A stretch of 64,000 nt of DNA from assembly GCF_007744075.1 (NCBI RefSeq), contig NZ_CP036266.1, forward strand, positions 558,001 to 622,000. The letters are read 5' to 3'. This document shows positions 18,228 through 26,125 of the stretch, one piece after another; the stretch's first letter is position 1, and each line of letters begins with the position of its first letter. Under the pieces are notes generated by a model. The model worked only from the letters and a program-made list of their open reading frames with translations. It did no database searches and was not told the DNA's origin. Made by a program: the position numbers and the translations under genes. This stretch comes from Gimesia chilikensis. GTDB lineage: Bacteria > Planctomycetota > Planctomycetia > Planctomycetales > Planctomycetaceae.

Positions 18228-19991
18228 TTACAAAGGAAGCTCTTCATCAAACAGGTCAGGACAGATTTTGTACAATTCTCCTCTTAAATAACTTTCAACG
18301 TCGCGGGCCACGTCGATGGTCATCGCATGTGCTGCGATTTCCTCGGCCCGGGCGATTGTCAGATGTCTGATTACTTCTTTTACTTCCGGGATCGCCAGTG
18401 GTGTGGCACTGATCTGTCGAATCCCCAGGCCTGCCAGCAGCGGGATCGATTTCAGGTCGGAGCTCATCTGCCCACAGACGGTAACCGGTATGTTTTTTTT
18501 ACGGGCCGCTTCTACCACCATTTTGATGAGCCTTAAAATCGAAGGATCAGCAGAATTGTAGAGCGACGAAACGGCGGGATCAGACCGATCCACTGCCAGA
18601 GTATACTGAATTAAGTCGTTTGTCCCAATGGAGAAAAAGTCAACTTCTTCGGCAAATTCTTCTGCCAGCAGGGCAGCTGCCGGGACTTCTACCATCATTC
18701 CTATCGGAATATTGGGATTGAAATCCACACCCCGTTCTTCGAGATCTTCCAGAACGTCGCCGACAATCATCTTGGCCTGCCGCCATTCGAGCAGGGTCGA
18801 GATGAGGGGGAACATGATGCGGACGTCCCCGTGAACGGCTGCCCGGAAGATCGCCCGGAGCTGGGTTTTGAAGAGTGGCAGGTCCCGCAGACTGAGGCGG
18901 ACACTGCGGAGTCCCAGAGCCGGGTTCATACCCTCTTTGGCCAGGTGGCGATAGCCACGAGGAATCTTATCTGCACCCAGGTCGAGGGTTCGGATGACAA
19001 TCGGGCGGTTCTGGGCCGCCTGGACGACGCGACAGTAGGCGTCGTAGTGAATTTCTTCGGTGGGCTCGGTGTTGGACTGCAGGTAAAGGAATTCGGTTCG
19101 GTAGAGGCCGATTCCGTCTGCCCCCCGTTCGGCACAGTGTTCAACCTCATTAGGGAATTCAATGTTCCCCATGACGTGAATTCGGGTCCCATCTTTGGTT
19201 TCCGAGCGAATTTTACGCCTCGATGCCAGTCGGGCTGCCATCGAACGCTGACGTTCGCCGGTATCCTTGTATCGGGCCAGCGTCTCTTCATCGGGGTCAA
19301 TGATGATTTCGCCGTTGTTGCCGTCAACAATGACCATGTCGCCGCCGGAGACATCGGAGAGAAATTCTCCCAGACCGACGACGGCTGGAATTTCCAGGGC
19401 TCCTGCCAGAATTGAGGTATGGCTGGTGCGACCTCCGACTTCGGTAGCAAAGCCGAGCACAAATTCCTTGGCCAGCCCCGCAGTTTCGCTGGGGGTCAGG
19501 TTATTGGCGAGGACGACGATGGGCGTTGTCAGGTTGGATAATTCTTCGCGTTTTTCGCCGAGCAGCTGTTTCAGCAGCCGCTTTTCCAGATCGATGATAT
19601 CGCTGGCGCGTTCCGCCAGGTAATTGTCACCCAGGTGTTGCACCAGCTTAGTATAGCGTCTGAAGACTCGGCTGGAAGCGTGCTCAGGGGAATAGCATTT
19701 ATCCCGGATCAGAGTCTCGATCTCTTCACGAAGCCGGGGAGAACTGACCATCTGCAGGTGTGCGGCGAAAATGGCACCGTACTGTTCCCCCAGTTTGTCG
19801 GAGGCAAGTCTTTCATTTACGGCGATCTCTTCACAGACCGCATCGAGCGCAGAACGCAGGCGAGCGATTTCGGTTTCGATCACATTGACGCTGACGAATT
19901 GCCGCGGTATGCGAAAGTCCTCCGCACCCAGAATCAGGGCGGGACCGAAATTTACTCCCGGAGAAACTGCAATTCCACGTTTTACAAGCAT
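18228..19991 (-). CDS. ptsI: Phosphoenolpyruvate-protein phosphotransferase (PTS enzyme I)
   Basis: Enzyme I autophosphorylates from phosphoenolpyruvate and passes the phosphate to HPr. At 587 residues it matches the classical form with no extra GAF domain. The swivelling domain carries the active-site histidine at about residue 191 in [13 protein letters not shown]; the PEP-binding barrel shows [61 protein letters not shown] and the CGQMSSD cysteine. It lies about 75 bp after ptsH and ends a cassette hpf-ptsN-ptsH-ptsI. No sugar-specific EIIB/EIIC gene is present, so a regulatory (nitrogen-type) phosphorelay is the likely role. Confidence 0.95.
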   Translation of the reverse strand: MLVKRGIAVSPGVNFGPALILGAEDFRIPRQFVSVNVIETEIARLRSALDAVCEEIAVNERLASDKLGEQYGAIFAAHLQMVSSPRLREEIETLIRDKCYSPEHASSRVFRRYTKLVQHLGDNYLAERASDIIDLEKRLLKQLLGEKREELSNLTTPIVVLANNLTPSETAGLAKEFVLGFATEVGGRTSHTSILAGALEIPAVVGLGEFLSDVSGGDMVIVDGNNGEIIIDPDEETLARYKDTGERQRSMAARLASRRKIRSETKDGTRIHVMGNIEFPNEVEHCAERGADGIGLYRTEFLYLQSNTEPTEEIHYDAYCRVVQAAQNRPIVIRTLDLGADKIPRGYRHLAKEGMNPALGLRSVRLSLRDLPLFKTQLRAIFRAAVHGDVRIMFPLISTLLEWRQAKMIVGDVLEDLEERGVDFNPNIPIGMMVEVPAAALLAEEFAEEVDFFSIGTNDLIQYTLAVDRSDPAVSSLYNSADPSILRLIKMVVEAARKKNIPVTVCGQMSSDLKSIPLLAGLGIRQISATPLAIPEVKEVIRHLTIARAEEIAAHAMTIDVARDVESYLRGELYKICPDLFDEELPL

Positions 19992-20066
19992 TCAATCAGG
20001 GCCTACTATGGCGCTTTCAACAGACAGGCAACCGGTGATGAACCACCGGGTTGGTGTGTTCAGGGG

Positions 20067-20369
20067 CTAGTCAGACAGATCAGAGACTTCTTCAAATTTT
20101 TTGTATCCTGATTCAAAAAACTGAACGATTTCTTCCATGAGTTTTGTGGCGTCGTCGCCGACTGCTTCCAGGACCAGTTCGGTTTCCGGGAGTGCCTGCA
20201 GTTCCAGCAGGTCATAGACTTCCCGGGCATTGGCCGACCGATCCCCGTTGGAAATTTTAAAGTCGCAAGAATAGTCACGGGTCATTCTGACAATTTCAGA
20301 AATCGGGCGCAAATGCAGACCCTGTTTCATTTTGACGGTGACAATCTGACGGCAAACAGATTCTTGCAT
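20067..20369 (-). CDS. ptsH: HPr-family phosphocarrier protein (NPr-like)
   Basis: A small phosphocarrier that receives phosphate from enzyme I and hands it to an EIIA. The active-site histidine is in KQGLHLRPISEIVRM (His19 with the start used here). The region that holds regulatory Ser46 in Gram-positive HPr reads SANAREVYDLLELQALP, with no obvious equivalent serine, so HPr-kinase control is unlikely. The ATG at 20369 gives 100 residues; an upstream ATG at 20411 would add 14. Neither has a clear Shine-Dalgarno site. It lies between ptsN and ptsI on the same strand. Confidence 0.9.
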   Translation of the reverse strand: MQESVCRQIVTVKMKQGLHLRPISEIVRMTRDYSCDFKISNGDRSANAREVYDLLELQALPETELVLEAVGDDATKLMEEIVQFFESGYKKFEEVSDLSD

Positions 20370-20588
20370 GGCACTTTTGATAACTACAGAAGCTGGCTGA
20401 AAACAGGCCATGGACCGCTTGAAGGCTTTTGTTTTCAGTGAGGTTTCGTAATTACCCCTTTCCTGTTAGTTTGATCAATCAGGAGTACAGCGAAGCGTAT
20501 ACTCCTCCCAGACAGTCATCAACTCAACTCAGCAGGAAGTGTCAGTTTCAATTGAGCAGGGGTATCCCTGACAATCAGGTCTCTCAGC

Positions 20589-21062
20589 TTAGTCCAGTTG
20601 ATTGCTGTCCGCTTCATTGAGCAGTTCAACAATGTCTTCGATGTTCTTGGACTGGCGGAGAAACTTACAGAAGTTCTGATTCCGCAGGTGGCGAGAAATA
20701 TTCTCCAGACCGCGTAAGTGATCTCCTGGACGATCCAGGGGGGAGATCAGCAAAAACAGAATATAAACATCTTCGCCGTCCAGGCTGGCAAAATCGACCC
20801 CGTCTGAAGAGAGGGCGACAGCTGCTGTCAGGTTTTCGACAGAAGAATGTTTGGTGTGGGGGACTGCAACGCCGTTACCAATTCCGGTAGATCCCAGTTC
20901 TTCCCGTTTGAGAATTGCCGATACGATACCTTCTTCGTCATCAGCCGAAATGCTACCTGCATTTTTCAGGCTGGCGACCATGGTGCGGATTGCTTCTTCT
21001 TTGGTGGTCACATTCAATTCCGGAATGATCGCTTCCGAAACCACGAAGTCTGTTAACTTCAT
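20589..21062 (-). CDS. ptsN: PTS IIA-type regulatory protein (EIIA-Ntr-like)
   Basis: A PTS EIIA domain of the fructose/mannitol/nitrogen type, 157 residues from the ATG at 21062, which is preceded by AGAAGGA at 8 bases. The phosphorylated histidine is in [13 protein letters not shown] (about His69), followed by the family's [20 protein letters not shown] and [15 protein letters not shown] start at 21233 would add 57 residues without family character. With hpf immediately upstream and ptsH-ptsI downstream, it fits the regulatory PTS that senses nitrogen, carbon or potassium state rather than importing sugar. Confidence 0.92.
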   Translation of the reverse strand: MKLTDFVVSEAIIPELNVTTKEEAIRTMVASLKNAGSISADDEEGIVSAILKREELGSTGIGNGVAVPHTKHSSVENLTAAVALSSDGVDFASLDGEDVYILFLLISPLDRPGDHLRGLENISRHLRNQNFCKFLRQSKNIEDIVELLNEADSNQLD

Positions 21063-21265
21063 GTATTCTTTCCTTCTAACTACATCTGCAAAAAAGTCGG
21101 TGTTTGCGTCCTTCTCGTGGAGAACGGATGGCACGCAAGACATGATTGTTAAATTGTGACGGCCCCGGAAATGGATTCTTTCCTTCAGGGGAGGCTGTTC
21201 ACACGATATTAATTGTAAGACGTTTCGTCTCAATCCTCAGCAAAAATCAGCCTGCGAGGAATAAA

Positions 21266-21640
21266 TTATTCAGATTCGGTTTCTTCTTCGGACTCGGCTT
21301 CCGCCTCAGCCATTCCGTTCTCAGCGATTTCATTGAGGGGAAGATCGCGGCGGTGATCCTGAATCTTCTGTTTGTATTTTTTAATCTGCTGTTCCATCTT
21401 GCTCAAAGCGGCGTGGAAGTTAGGTTTAACTTCGTCGCCCTCTGCATGTGAAACAAAATTATGTTTGTGTTCTGCATCGACGAGAATTTCGACCCGGTTT
21501 TGGTTTTCGCCTTGATCGATTGTGATCTGGATTGCCGTTACCCGCTCAAAGTAAGTCAGTAACTTCTCAGACTTTTCAGTAATATATTCACGCAGACCAT
21601 CTGAGACGCTGCCATGACGACAAGTAATCGCAACTTGCAC
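21266..21640 (-). CDS. hpf: Ribosome hibernation promoting factor / sigma-54 modulation protein
   Basis: A short-form HPF/YfiA-type protein (124 residues) that binds the 30S decoding region and inactivates idle ribosomes. The N-terminal domain is clear (VAITCRHGSVSDGLREYITEKSEKLLTYFERV, VEILVDAEHKHNFVSHAEGDE, AALSKMEQQIKKYKQKIQDH) and ends in an acidic tail. The long-form C-terminal dimerisation domain is absent. The start is GTG at 21640 with AGGAG at 21653-21649, spacing 8. It heads the hpf-ptsN-ptsH-ptsI cassette, the same association as the rpoN-hpf-ptsN operons of proteobacteria, but no rpoN is next to it here. Confidence 0.93.
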   Translation of the reverse strand: MQVAITCRHGSVSDGLREYITEKSEKLLTYFERVTAIQITIDQGENQNRVEILVDAEHKHNFVSHAEGDEVKPNFHAALSKMEQQIKKYKQKIQDHRRDLPLNEIAENGMAEAEAESEEETESE

Positions 21641-21998
21641 GGAAAATTCTCCTGTTAAAAAAACTACCCACGCTGTGTGTACTTATGTGAGTTTGTCTGG
21701 GTTCAGCAATAGAAGATGCTAACAGATTCTAGCTGGGCAGGTCCAGATATACCAGCCACTAAATCTCAAGCTCGCGCTGCAAACTTCAGGACCTTTTCCT
21801 TGCATGCGGGTTCGGATATGATTTCAATAGATCTGATGAAGCTATAGTCTGTGCAGTCTGCTGTCTGGGGAGGGATTTGTCCCTCAATTTCGCCCGTTTA
21901 CTCGGTGGGGAATATGAACTGACAGTGGTCTGATGGCCAGTGTGTCGGCTGGCAGATTCTTGATTTCTGCCCCCCTTTTTTGAGGTTATCCGGTAGCA
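21641..21998. other. Divergent intergenic region between hpf and the FmdB-like gene
   Basis: About 358 bp separating hpf (minus) from the FmdB-like gene (plus), so it should hold both promoters. The only special site I can point to is the hpf Shine-Dalgarno. An open frame on the minus strand (21786-22067) overlaps the FmdB-like start and has no protein-like features. No convincing paired promoter boxes or palindromes were found by eye. Confidence 0.45.
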
Positions 21999-22295
21999 AT
22001 GCCTACTTATGTGTATGAAGTCGTCAACCCTGATGGGTCGGCTGGTGAACGATTCGAGGTCATTCAACGGATGAGTGAACCAATTTTAACGCAGCATCCA
22101 GAGACCGGAGAGCCGGTTCGACGCGTCATTACTGCTGCGAATATTTCCGGAAAATGGTCAGACGCCGAGGCGAAGCGTACTTTAAACGATGACAAACGTC
22201 TGGGAGAGCTGGGATTCACTAAGTATGTGAAATCCTCCAGCGGAAAGTACGAGAAGCGGGCCGGCGATGGACCAGACCTGATTTCTGCCGATTAG
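21999..22295 (+). CDS. FmdB-like small protein without zinc-ribbon cysteines
   Basis: A 98-residue protein with the frame of FmdB/CxxC_CxxC_SSSS regulators: it starts MPTYVYEVV, continues with RFEVIQRMSEPILTQHPETGEPVRRVIT, and ends in a polar Ser/Lys tail. In typical members the two CxxC pairs bind zinc (MPTYEYRC..C..F.....C..C). Here every cysteine position is replaced and the protein contains no cysteine at all. It therefore cannot form a zinc ribbon, although the fold outline and the PVRRVI motif are conserved. Function is unknown. The secreted protein gene follows after about 20 bp on the same strand. Confidence 0.75.
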   Translation: MPTYVYEVVNPDGSAGERFEVIQRMSEPILTQHPETGEPVRRVITAANISGKWSDAEAKRTLNDDKRLGELGFTKYVKSSSGKYEKRAGDGPDLISAD

Positions 22296-22317
22296 CTGTT
22301 GAGGAGATTTGCTGGTG

Positions 22318-23118
22318 ATGAAACTGCAGTGTGAGTCATGGTTGCTGGTAATTGCTCTGGTCTGTGGTCTCCGTACCATCGCCCAGGCGGAAACAAAGCC
22401 GGAACAGACTCCCTATCACAATACCCGCTGTGAGGGAACGTATCCGCATCATTTGCAGGGGGTTTGTGTTGATGGACAGGGAAATATCTTCTGGAGCTTT
22501 ACTACTCAGCTCGTAAAAACCAATACTGACGGGAAGGTCCTGATCAAGATTCCGGTGGGAAATCACCATGGAGATCTGTGTCATGTGGATGGCAAAGTCT
22601 ATGTCGCTGTGAATTTTGGTGATTTCAATAATGCCGAGGGGAAGGCAGATTCCTGGGTTTACGTTTACGACGCGGAGAAACTGCTGCTGATTGGCAAGCA
22701 CAAAACCCCGGAAGTGACCTATGGAGCCGGAGGAATCGCACACCATGGGGGCAAATTCCTGGTCGTAGGTGGATTGCCAAAAGGGTTCAAGGAGAACTAT
22801 CTGTACGAATACGATCAGAATCTCAAGTTCGTCAAGAAACATGTCTTGCAGAGTGGCTACACTTTGCTGGGAATTCAGACGGCCACTTTTGCGAATCAGC
22901 AGTGGTGGTTTGGCTGTTATGGTTCGGAACTGTTGAAGGCTGATGAAAACTATACCTTCAAAGCGAAATTCCCCCTCGATTGCGCGTTGGGCGTTGAGCG
23001 TATCTCCGATCAGCTATTGCTGATTGGTCGGGATACACTCAAAGACAAGCAGCACATAGGAGAAGTTCTACTGGCTAAACCCGACGAAAAACAGGGCTTC
23101 ATCGTCGAGAAGAAGTAG
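22318..23118 (+). CDS. Secreted beta-propeller-like protein, unknown function
   Basis: A roughly 267-residue exported protein. GAGGAG at 22301-22306 is 8 bases before a GTG (22315) and 11 before the ATG (22318); I use the ATG. The signal peptide is MKLQCESWLLVIALVCGLRTIAQA. The mature part reads as repeated four-strand blades with Gly-Asn-Ile and Asp-Gly turns (VCVDGQGNIFWSF, LCHVDGKVYVAVNFG, GAGGIAHHGGKFLVVGG, LYEYDQNLKFVKK), suggesting a small beta-propeller of the NHL/SMP-30 kind. No catalytic residues can be assigned. It ends 33 bp from the convergent Wza-like gene. Confidence 0.6.
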   Translation: MKLQCESWLLVIALVCGLRTIAQAETKPEQTPYHNTRCEGTYPHHLQGVCVDGQGNIFWSFTTQLVKTNTDGKVLIKIPVGNHHGDLCHVDGKVYVAVNFGDFNNAEGKADSWVYVYDAEKLLLIGKHKTPEVTYGAGGIAHHGGKFLVVGGLPKGFKENYLYEYDQNLKFVKKHVLQSGYTLLGIQTATFANQQWWFGCYGSELLKADENYTFKAKFPLDCALGVERISDQLLLIGRDTLKDKQHIGEVLLAKPDEKQGFIVEKK

Positions 23119-23151
23119 TCTCGACTTTCAGCTCTGCTCAGGCAGACCTGT

Positions 23152-24633
23152 TCAGCGGTTGCCGCCGCCATTCTGGAGATTCGAGGCTGCCAGCCCGAAC
23201 AATGCTCCTTCCAGCAAGTGTCTTTCAATGAAGGCTGCGATCGCTTCCGACTTGGTGTATTGCAGAATGATGTAGTCGCCGGGCTGAATCAGCACCCGTT
23301 GACTCGGATCACGGACTGCCTGATAGAGGTCAACCTTGATGGGGAGTTGGGTACCATTCGGCAGTTGCCGGAGGATGATCGCGTTGCTGGCACTGATTGT
23401 CACGTCCTGGTTGAGTGCCGAAGGACCTCCCGTTGATTTACCATTGCTGGAATTATTGCCTCCCTGGGCAATGGAGATGGCGCCCAGAATATCGAGGTCG
23501 TAATCGCGGGGCAGGGTGTATTGTCCTCCGCCCAGCAGACCGCCGGTATAAAAGATCTCCGTATCTCGCGACTCAATAAACACCACATCACCATCGTGCA
23601 GTATAATGTCTTCGCGTGTGAGGTTGACTTGCTCACCCGGGCTGAGTCGGATCGGGATTTTGACGATCCCTGGTCGCTGCATGGTGGAATCGTTGATCAT
23701 GGTCGGAGCGGGGAAGTCCCCGGAGTAATAGTTGTTTCCCTCAAACGGATACAGGGGCTGTCCCACCTGGAAGGCGGTGTCTGATGGAAGCTGAGTTGGG
23801 GCCGGCAGCGGAGTGTATGAGTCAGAGACCTGTTGGATTTTCTGCGCGTTTCTCGGCTCGTTCATACTGTGCGAACCGGTCTGCACCGGAGGGGGACAAA
23901 CGGATTGATTCATCTCATTGGCGCCGCCACGAATAATATAGATGGAGTTTTCTGCATCCAGTCCGGGCAGACCGCCGGTTTCTGCCAGGGCGTGCAGGAC
24001 GTCATTATTATAGGCGGGTAAATTGATGACCCGGCCGGTTCCCCGCTTGGAGCGACCAATATTCAGGTTTCCGACGGTGGCTCCCACCAGATCGTTGGCA
24101 TTTTCCTGACGAATGACCAGCACCCGATACGAACGAGGCTTCTGCAGGCTGATCAGGATTCGATCCCGCCCTTCGCGAAGAATGTCCTTCTCGGTCGTGT
24201 ATTTACGGCGAATCGTTTCTTCCAGCTGAGTCAGTGTGAGTCCCCGGGCGAACACAGTGCCGATCAGGGGGAGTGAGATTGTACCGTCTTCACGAATAGG
24301 AATCGGGTAACCTAATGAAGGCGCGACTTCCTGTGTCTGAGGAAAATGAACGGGGGGTACTTCTTTAAACTGTCCCAGAACGCCTTCGATATATACACCC
24401 AATACATCGCCCGAGTCCAGCAGGTAGTGTTTGGGGGCGGGTTGACGGAGCAGTGAAAGGTCAATGGTTTCCTTACCGGAACGGACTTCACCTTTGTATT
24501 CATTCGGCAGGTATTGTGCGGGAACACCTTTGAGTGGATGAATGGCGGCACAGCCATTCAGGGCCAGCAGCAAGGCCAGTGCGCACCAGAACTGTCCCCG
24601 CTGTACGAAGTCAGTGGTGTAGAGTCTCAACAT
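23152..24633 (-). CDS. Polysaccharide export lipoprotein (Wza/SLBB-like)
   Basis: An outer-membrane-type polysaccharide export protein. The ATG at 24633 (493 residues) gives a lipoprotein signal with lipobox LALNGCAA; a longer in-frame start at 24693 adds 20 polar residues. The poly-export domain appears at LDSGDVLGVYIEGVLG through GTVFARGLTLTQLEETIRRKYTTE, followed by SLBB-type beta-grasp segments (SYRVLVIRQ, VLHALAETGGLPGL, and later FYTGGLLGGGQYTLPRDYDLDILGAISIAQGG). No glycosyltransferase, Wzc-like kinase or flippase gene is adjacent, so the polymer and its synthesis genes are elsewhere. The following proline-rich lipoprotein gene on the same strand may share its regulation. Confidence 0.85.
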   Translation of the reverse strand: MLRLYTTDFVQRGQFWCALALLLALNGCAAIHPLKGVPAQYLPNEYKGEVRSGKETIDLSLLRQPAPKHYLLDSGDVLGVYIEGVLGQFKEVPPVHFPQTQEVAPSLGYPIPIREDGTISLPLIGTVFARGLTLTQLEETIRRKYTTEKDILREGRDRILISLQKPRSYRVLVIRQENANDLVGATVGNLNIGRSKRGTGRVINLPAYNNDVLHALAETGGLPGLDAENSIYIIRGGANEMNQSVCPPPVQTGSHSMNEPRNAQKIQQVSDSYTPLPAPTQLPSDTAFQVGQPLYPFEGNNYYSGDFPAPTMINDSTMQRPGIVKIPIRLSPGEQVNLTREDIILHDGDVVFIESRDTEIFYTGGLLGGGQYTLPRDYDLDILGAISIAQGGNNSSNGKSTGGPSALNQDVTISASNAIILRQLPNGTQLPIKVDLYQAVRDPSQRVLIQPGDYIILQYTKSEAIAAFIERHLLEGALFGLAASNLQNGGGNR

Positions 24634-24756
24634 TTTGATCGAACCTTTACATTCGATTGTTGTCATGTTGTGTCGTGCCATTCTGTGGTTCATTTCTGCT
24701 GTTGATTTACTCTCGACAGGAAAGACTTCCCGTCCTGTTCTTATAATGTGTCGGGT

Positions 24757-25851
24757 TTATCGGTAAGGGTAATCTTCAATGCTGGAATCAGAATACCGCT
24801 GCTGTCCATTCATCTGATTGATCGCACCTTGCGTGTCCAGTCGCGCCCCTGTTCCGGGCAATGGTGTATATGGGTAAGACTGTAATGAGTACGGGCTGGG
24901 GGGCGGATCATCATTGATGTAAGCGGGTAAGGCCGGTTCTTTGACCTGAGGACGAATCTGTTTCGCTTTCTGATCAGGCAGAGGCGTATGTTGAATCCCG
25001 GCCGATGGACTCGGTGTCGGTTTTGCAGTCGGGGATTGAATCCTGGGTTGTGGAACCAGTGGTCGCGGTTGTGCGCTGGGGGTTCTATCAGGCAGACTCT
25101 GTACCGGAGGTGGTTCTGGTAAGTGTCTCTGTGGTACTGTCTTCAATGGTGTTTGTGGTGCGGAGACCGGTGGAGGTGGCAGTGTTGTTTCAGGTAATCT
25201 ATGGCTGGGTGTTGCCGCTGGTGCAGGGTGTGTTTCAAGTGGGGCCTGACTTGGCATGGACGCCTCTGGATAAGCTACATTTCCATCCCAGTGTTCAGCA
25301 GCTGGTTGCTCCCAGGCGGCCAGTGAGTAAGGGGTCGCGATCCGATTATAGTCGTATCGTCCGTCAGCGCGGGCATGTTCCGAGCCCAGTTTGTATCCTG
25401 TGAACCATTCCTGCACTTCCATGTAGCCTTCCGGAGTCCGATAGTGGGCAGCCCAGTATTCCTCAGGCGGTACAGGGGGAACAACTCCCGATTCGCCCAG
25501 GGCAATGTCCATGTAGGCTTGCTGATATCCCTTTCGAAAGGACTTGGATGGCTTGTCCTGGCAATCGGCGGACATGGTCTTCAGCGATTCTTTGGCACAC
25601 TTTTTGGCGGCGTGTTTCACAAAGAATTTATCGAGGTCGGTTTGGTACCCTTCCATAGACCAGTATGGTTTCGGAGAGCATTTGTCATGATGGAAGAGAA
25701 AGCATTTCTTCACACGACTGGAGACCGTCGGGCACGAATCTGCTTCGCCACAGCTGTTATGGGCACAGCCAGTCACTCCCACCAGAGTGAAAAACAGAAG
25801 CAGGGGAACACACCTGAGTCTACTTGAACTCATCAAGCGGGTTTGAATCAT
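24757..25851 (-). CDS. Proline-rich predicted lipoprotein, unknown function
   Basis: Not a family I can name. From the ATG at 25851 (364 residues) it has a signal segment with a lipobox (VPLLLFFTLVGVTGCAH). A Cys-rich head follows (NSCGEADSCPTVSSRVKKCFLFHHDKC), then a helical region with a repeated Tyr/Gly/Ala pattern (FRKGYQQAYMDIALG, WFTGYKLGSEHARADGRYDYNRI). The C-terminal half is a proline-rich, low-complexity extension of about 180 residues. Together with the Wza-like lipoprotein upstream it may belong to the cell envelope. Other in-frame starts exist at 25875 (GTG) and 25833 (ATG). Confidence 0.6.
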   Translation of the reverse strand: MIQTRLMSSSRLRCVPLLLFFTLVGVTGCAHNSCGEADSCPTVSSRVKKCFLFHHDKCSPKPYWSMEGYQTDLDKFFVKHAAKKCAKESLKTMSADCQDKPSKSFRKGYQQAYMDIALGESGVVPPVPPEEYWAAHYRTPEGYMEVQEWFTGYKLGSEHARADGRYDYNRIATPYSLAAWEQPAAEHWDGNVAYPEASMPSQAPLETHPAPAATPSHRLPETTLPPPPVSAPQTPLKTVPQRHLPEPPPVQSLPDRTPSAQPRPLVPQPRIQSPTAKPTPSPSAGIQHTPLPDQKAKQIRPQVKEPALPAYINDDPPPSPYSLQSYPYTPLPGTGARLDTQGAINQMNGQQRYSDSSIEDYPYR

Positions 25852-26125
25852 GTTGTTTCGAAATCTGGAATCCACAATTAGGCCACCGTGCGCAGACTGA
25901 GTGTTAAGCTATACGGTTGATTTATCGGATGCTGATTCCAGCGGTGTGTACGGTTTTTCGGTTCTTGACGATTATCCGGGGGTGCGGGACGGGTAAAATC
26001 GTTGGATATTCAGTATTTGACGCAGGGTGCGTGATTGGAAAAGGTTGGCCATTTTGCCTGGTCTGTTGCGAGCGGTAGGACGGCGGCGAGGCACAGGCAG
26101 AATCTGCCGATCAAGGCTGGCTTGC

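Noticed and set aside
20067..20369. HPr as part of a sugar-importing PTS with HPr-kinase control
   Set aside because: No Ser46-like site and no EIIB/EIIC or HPr kinase gene nearby.
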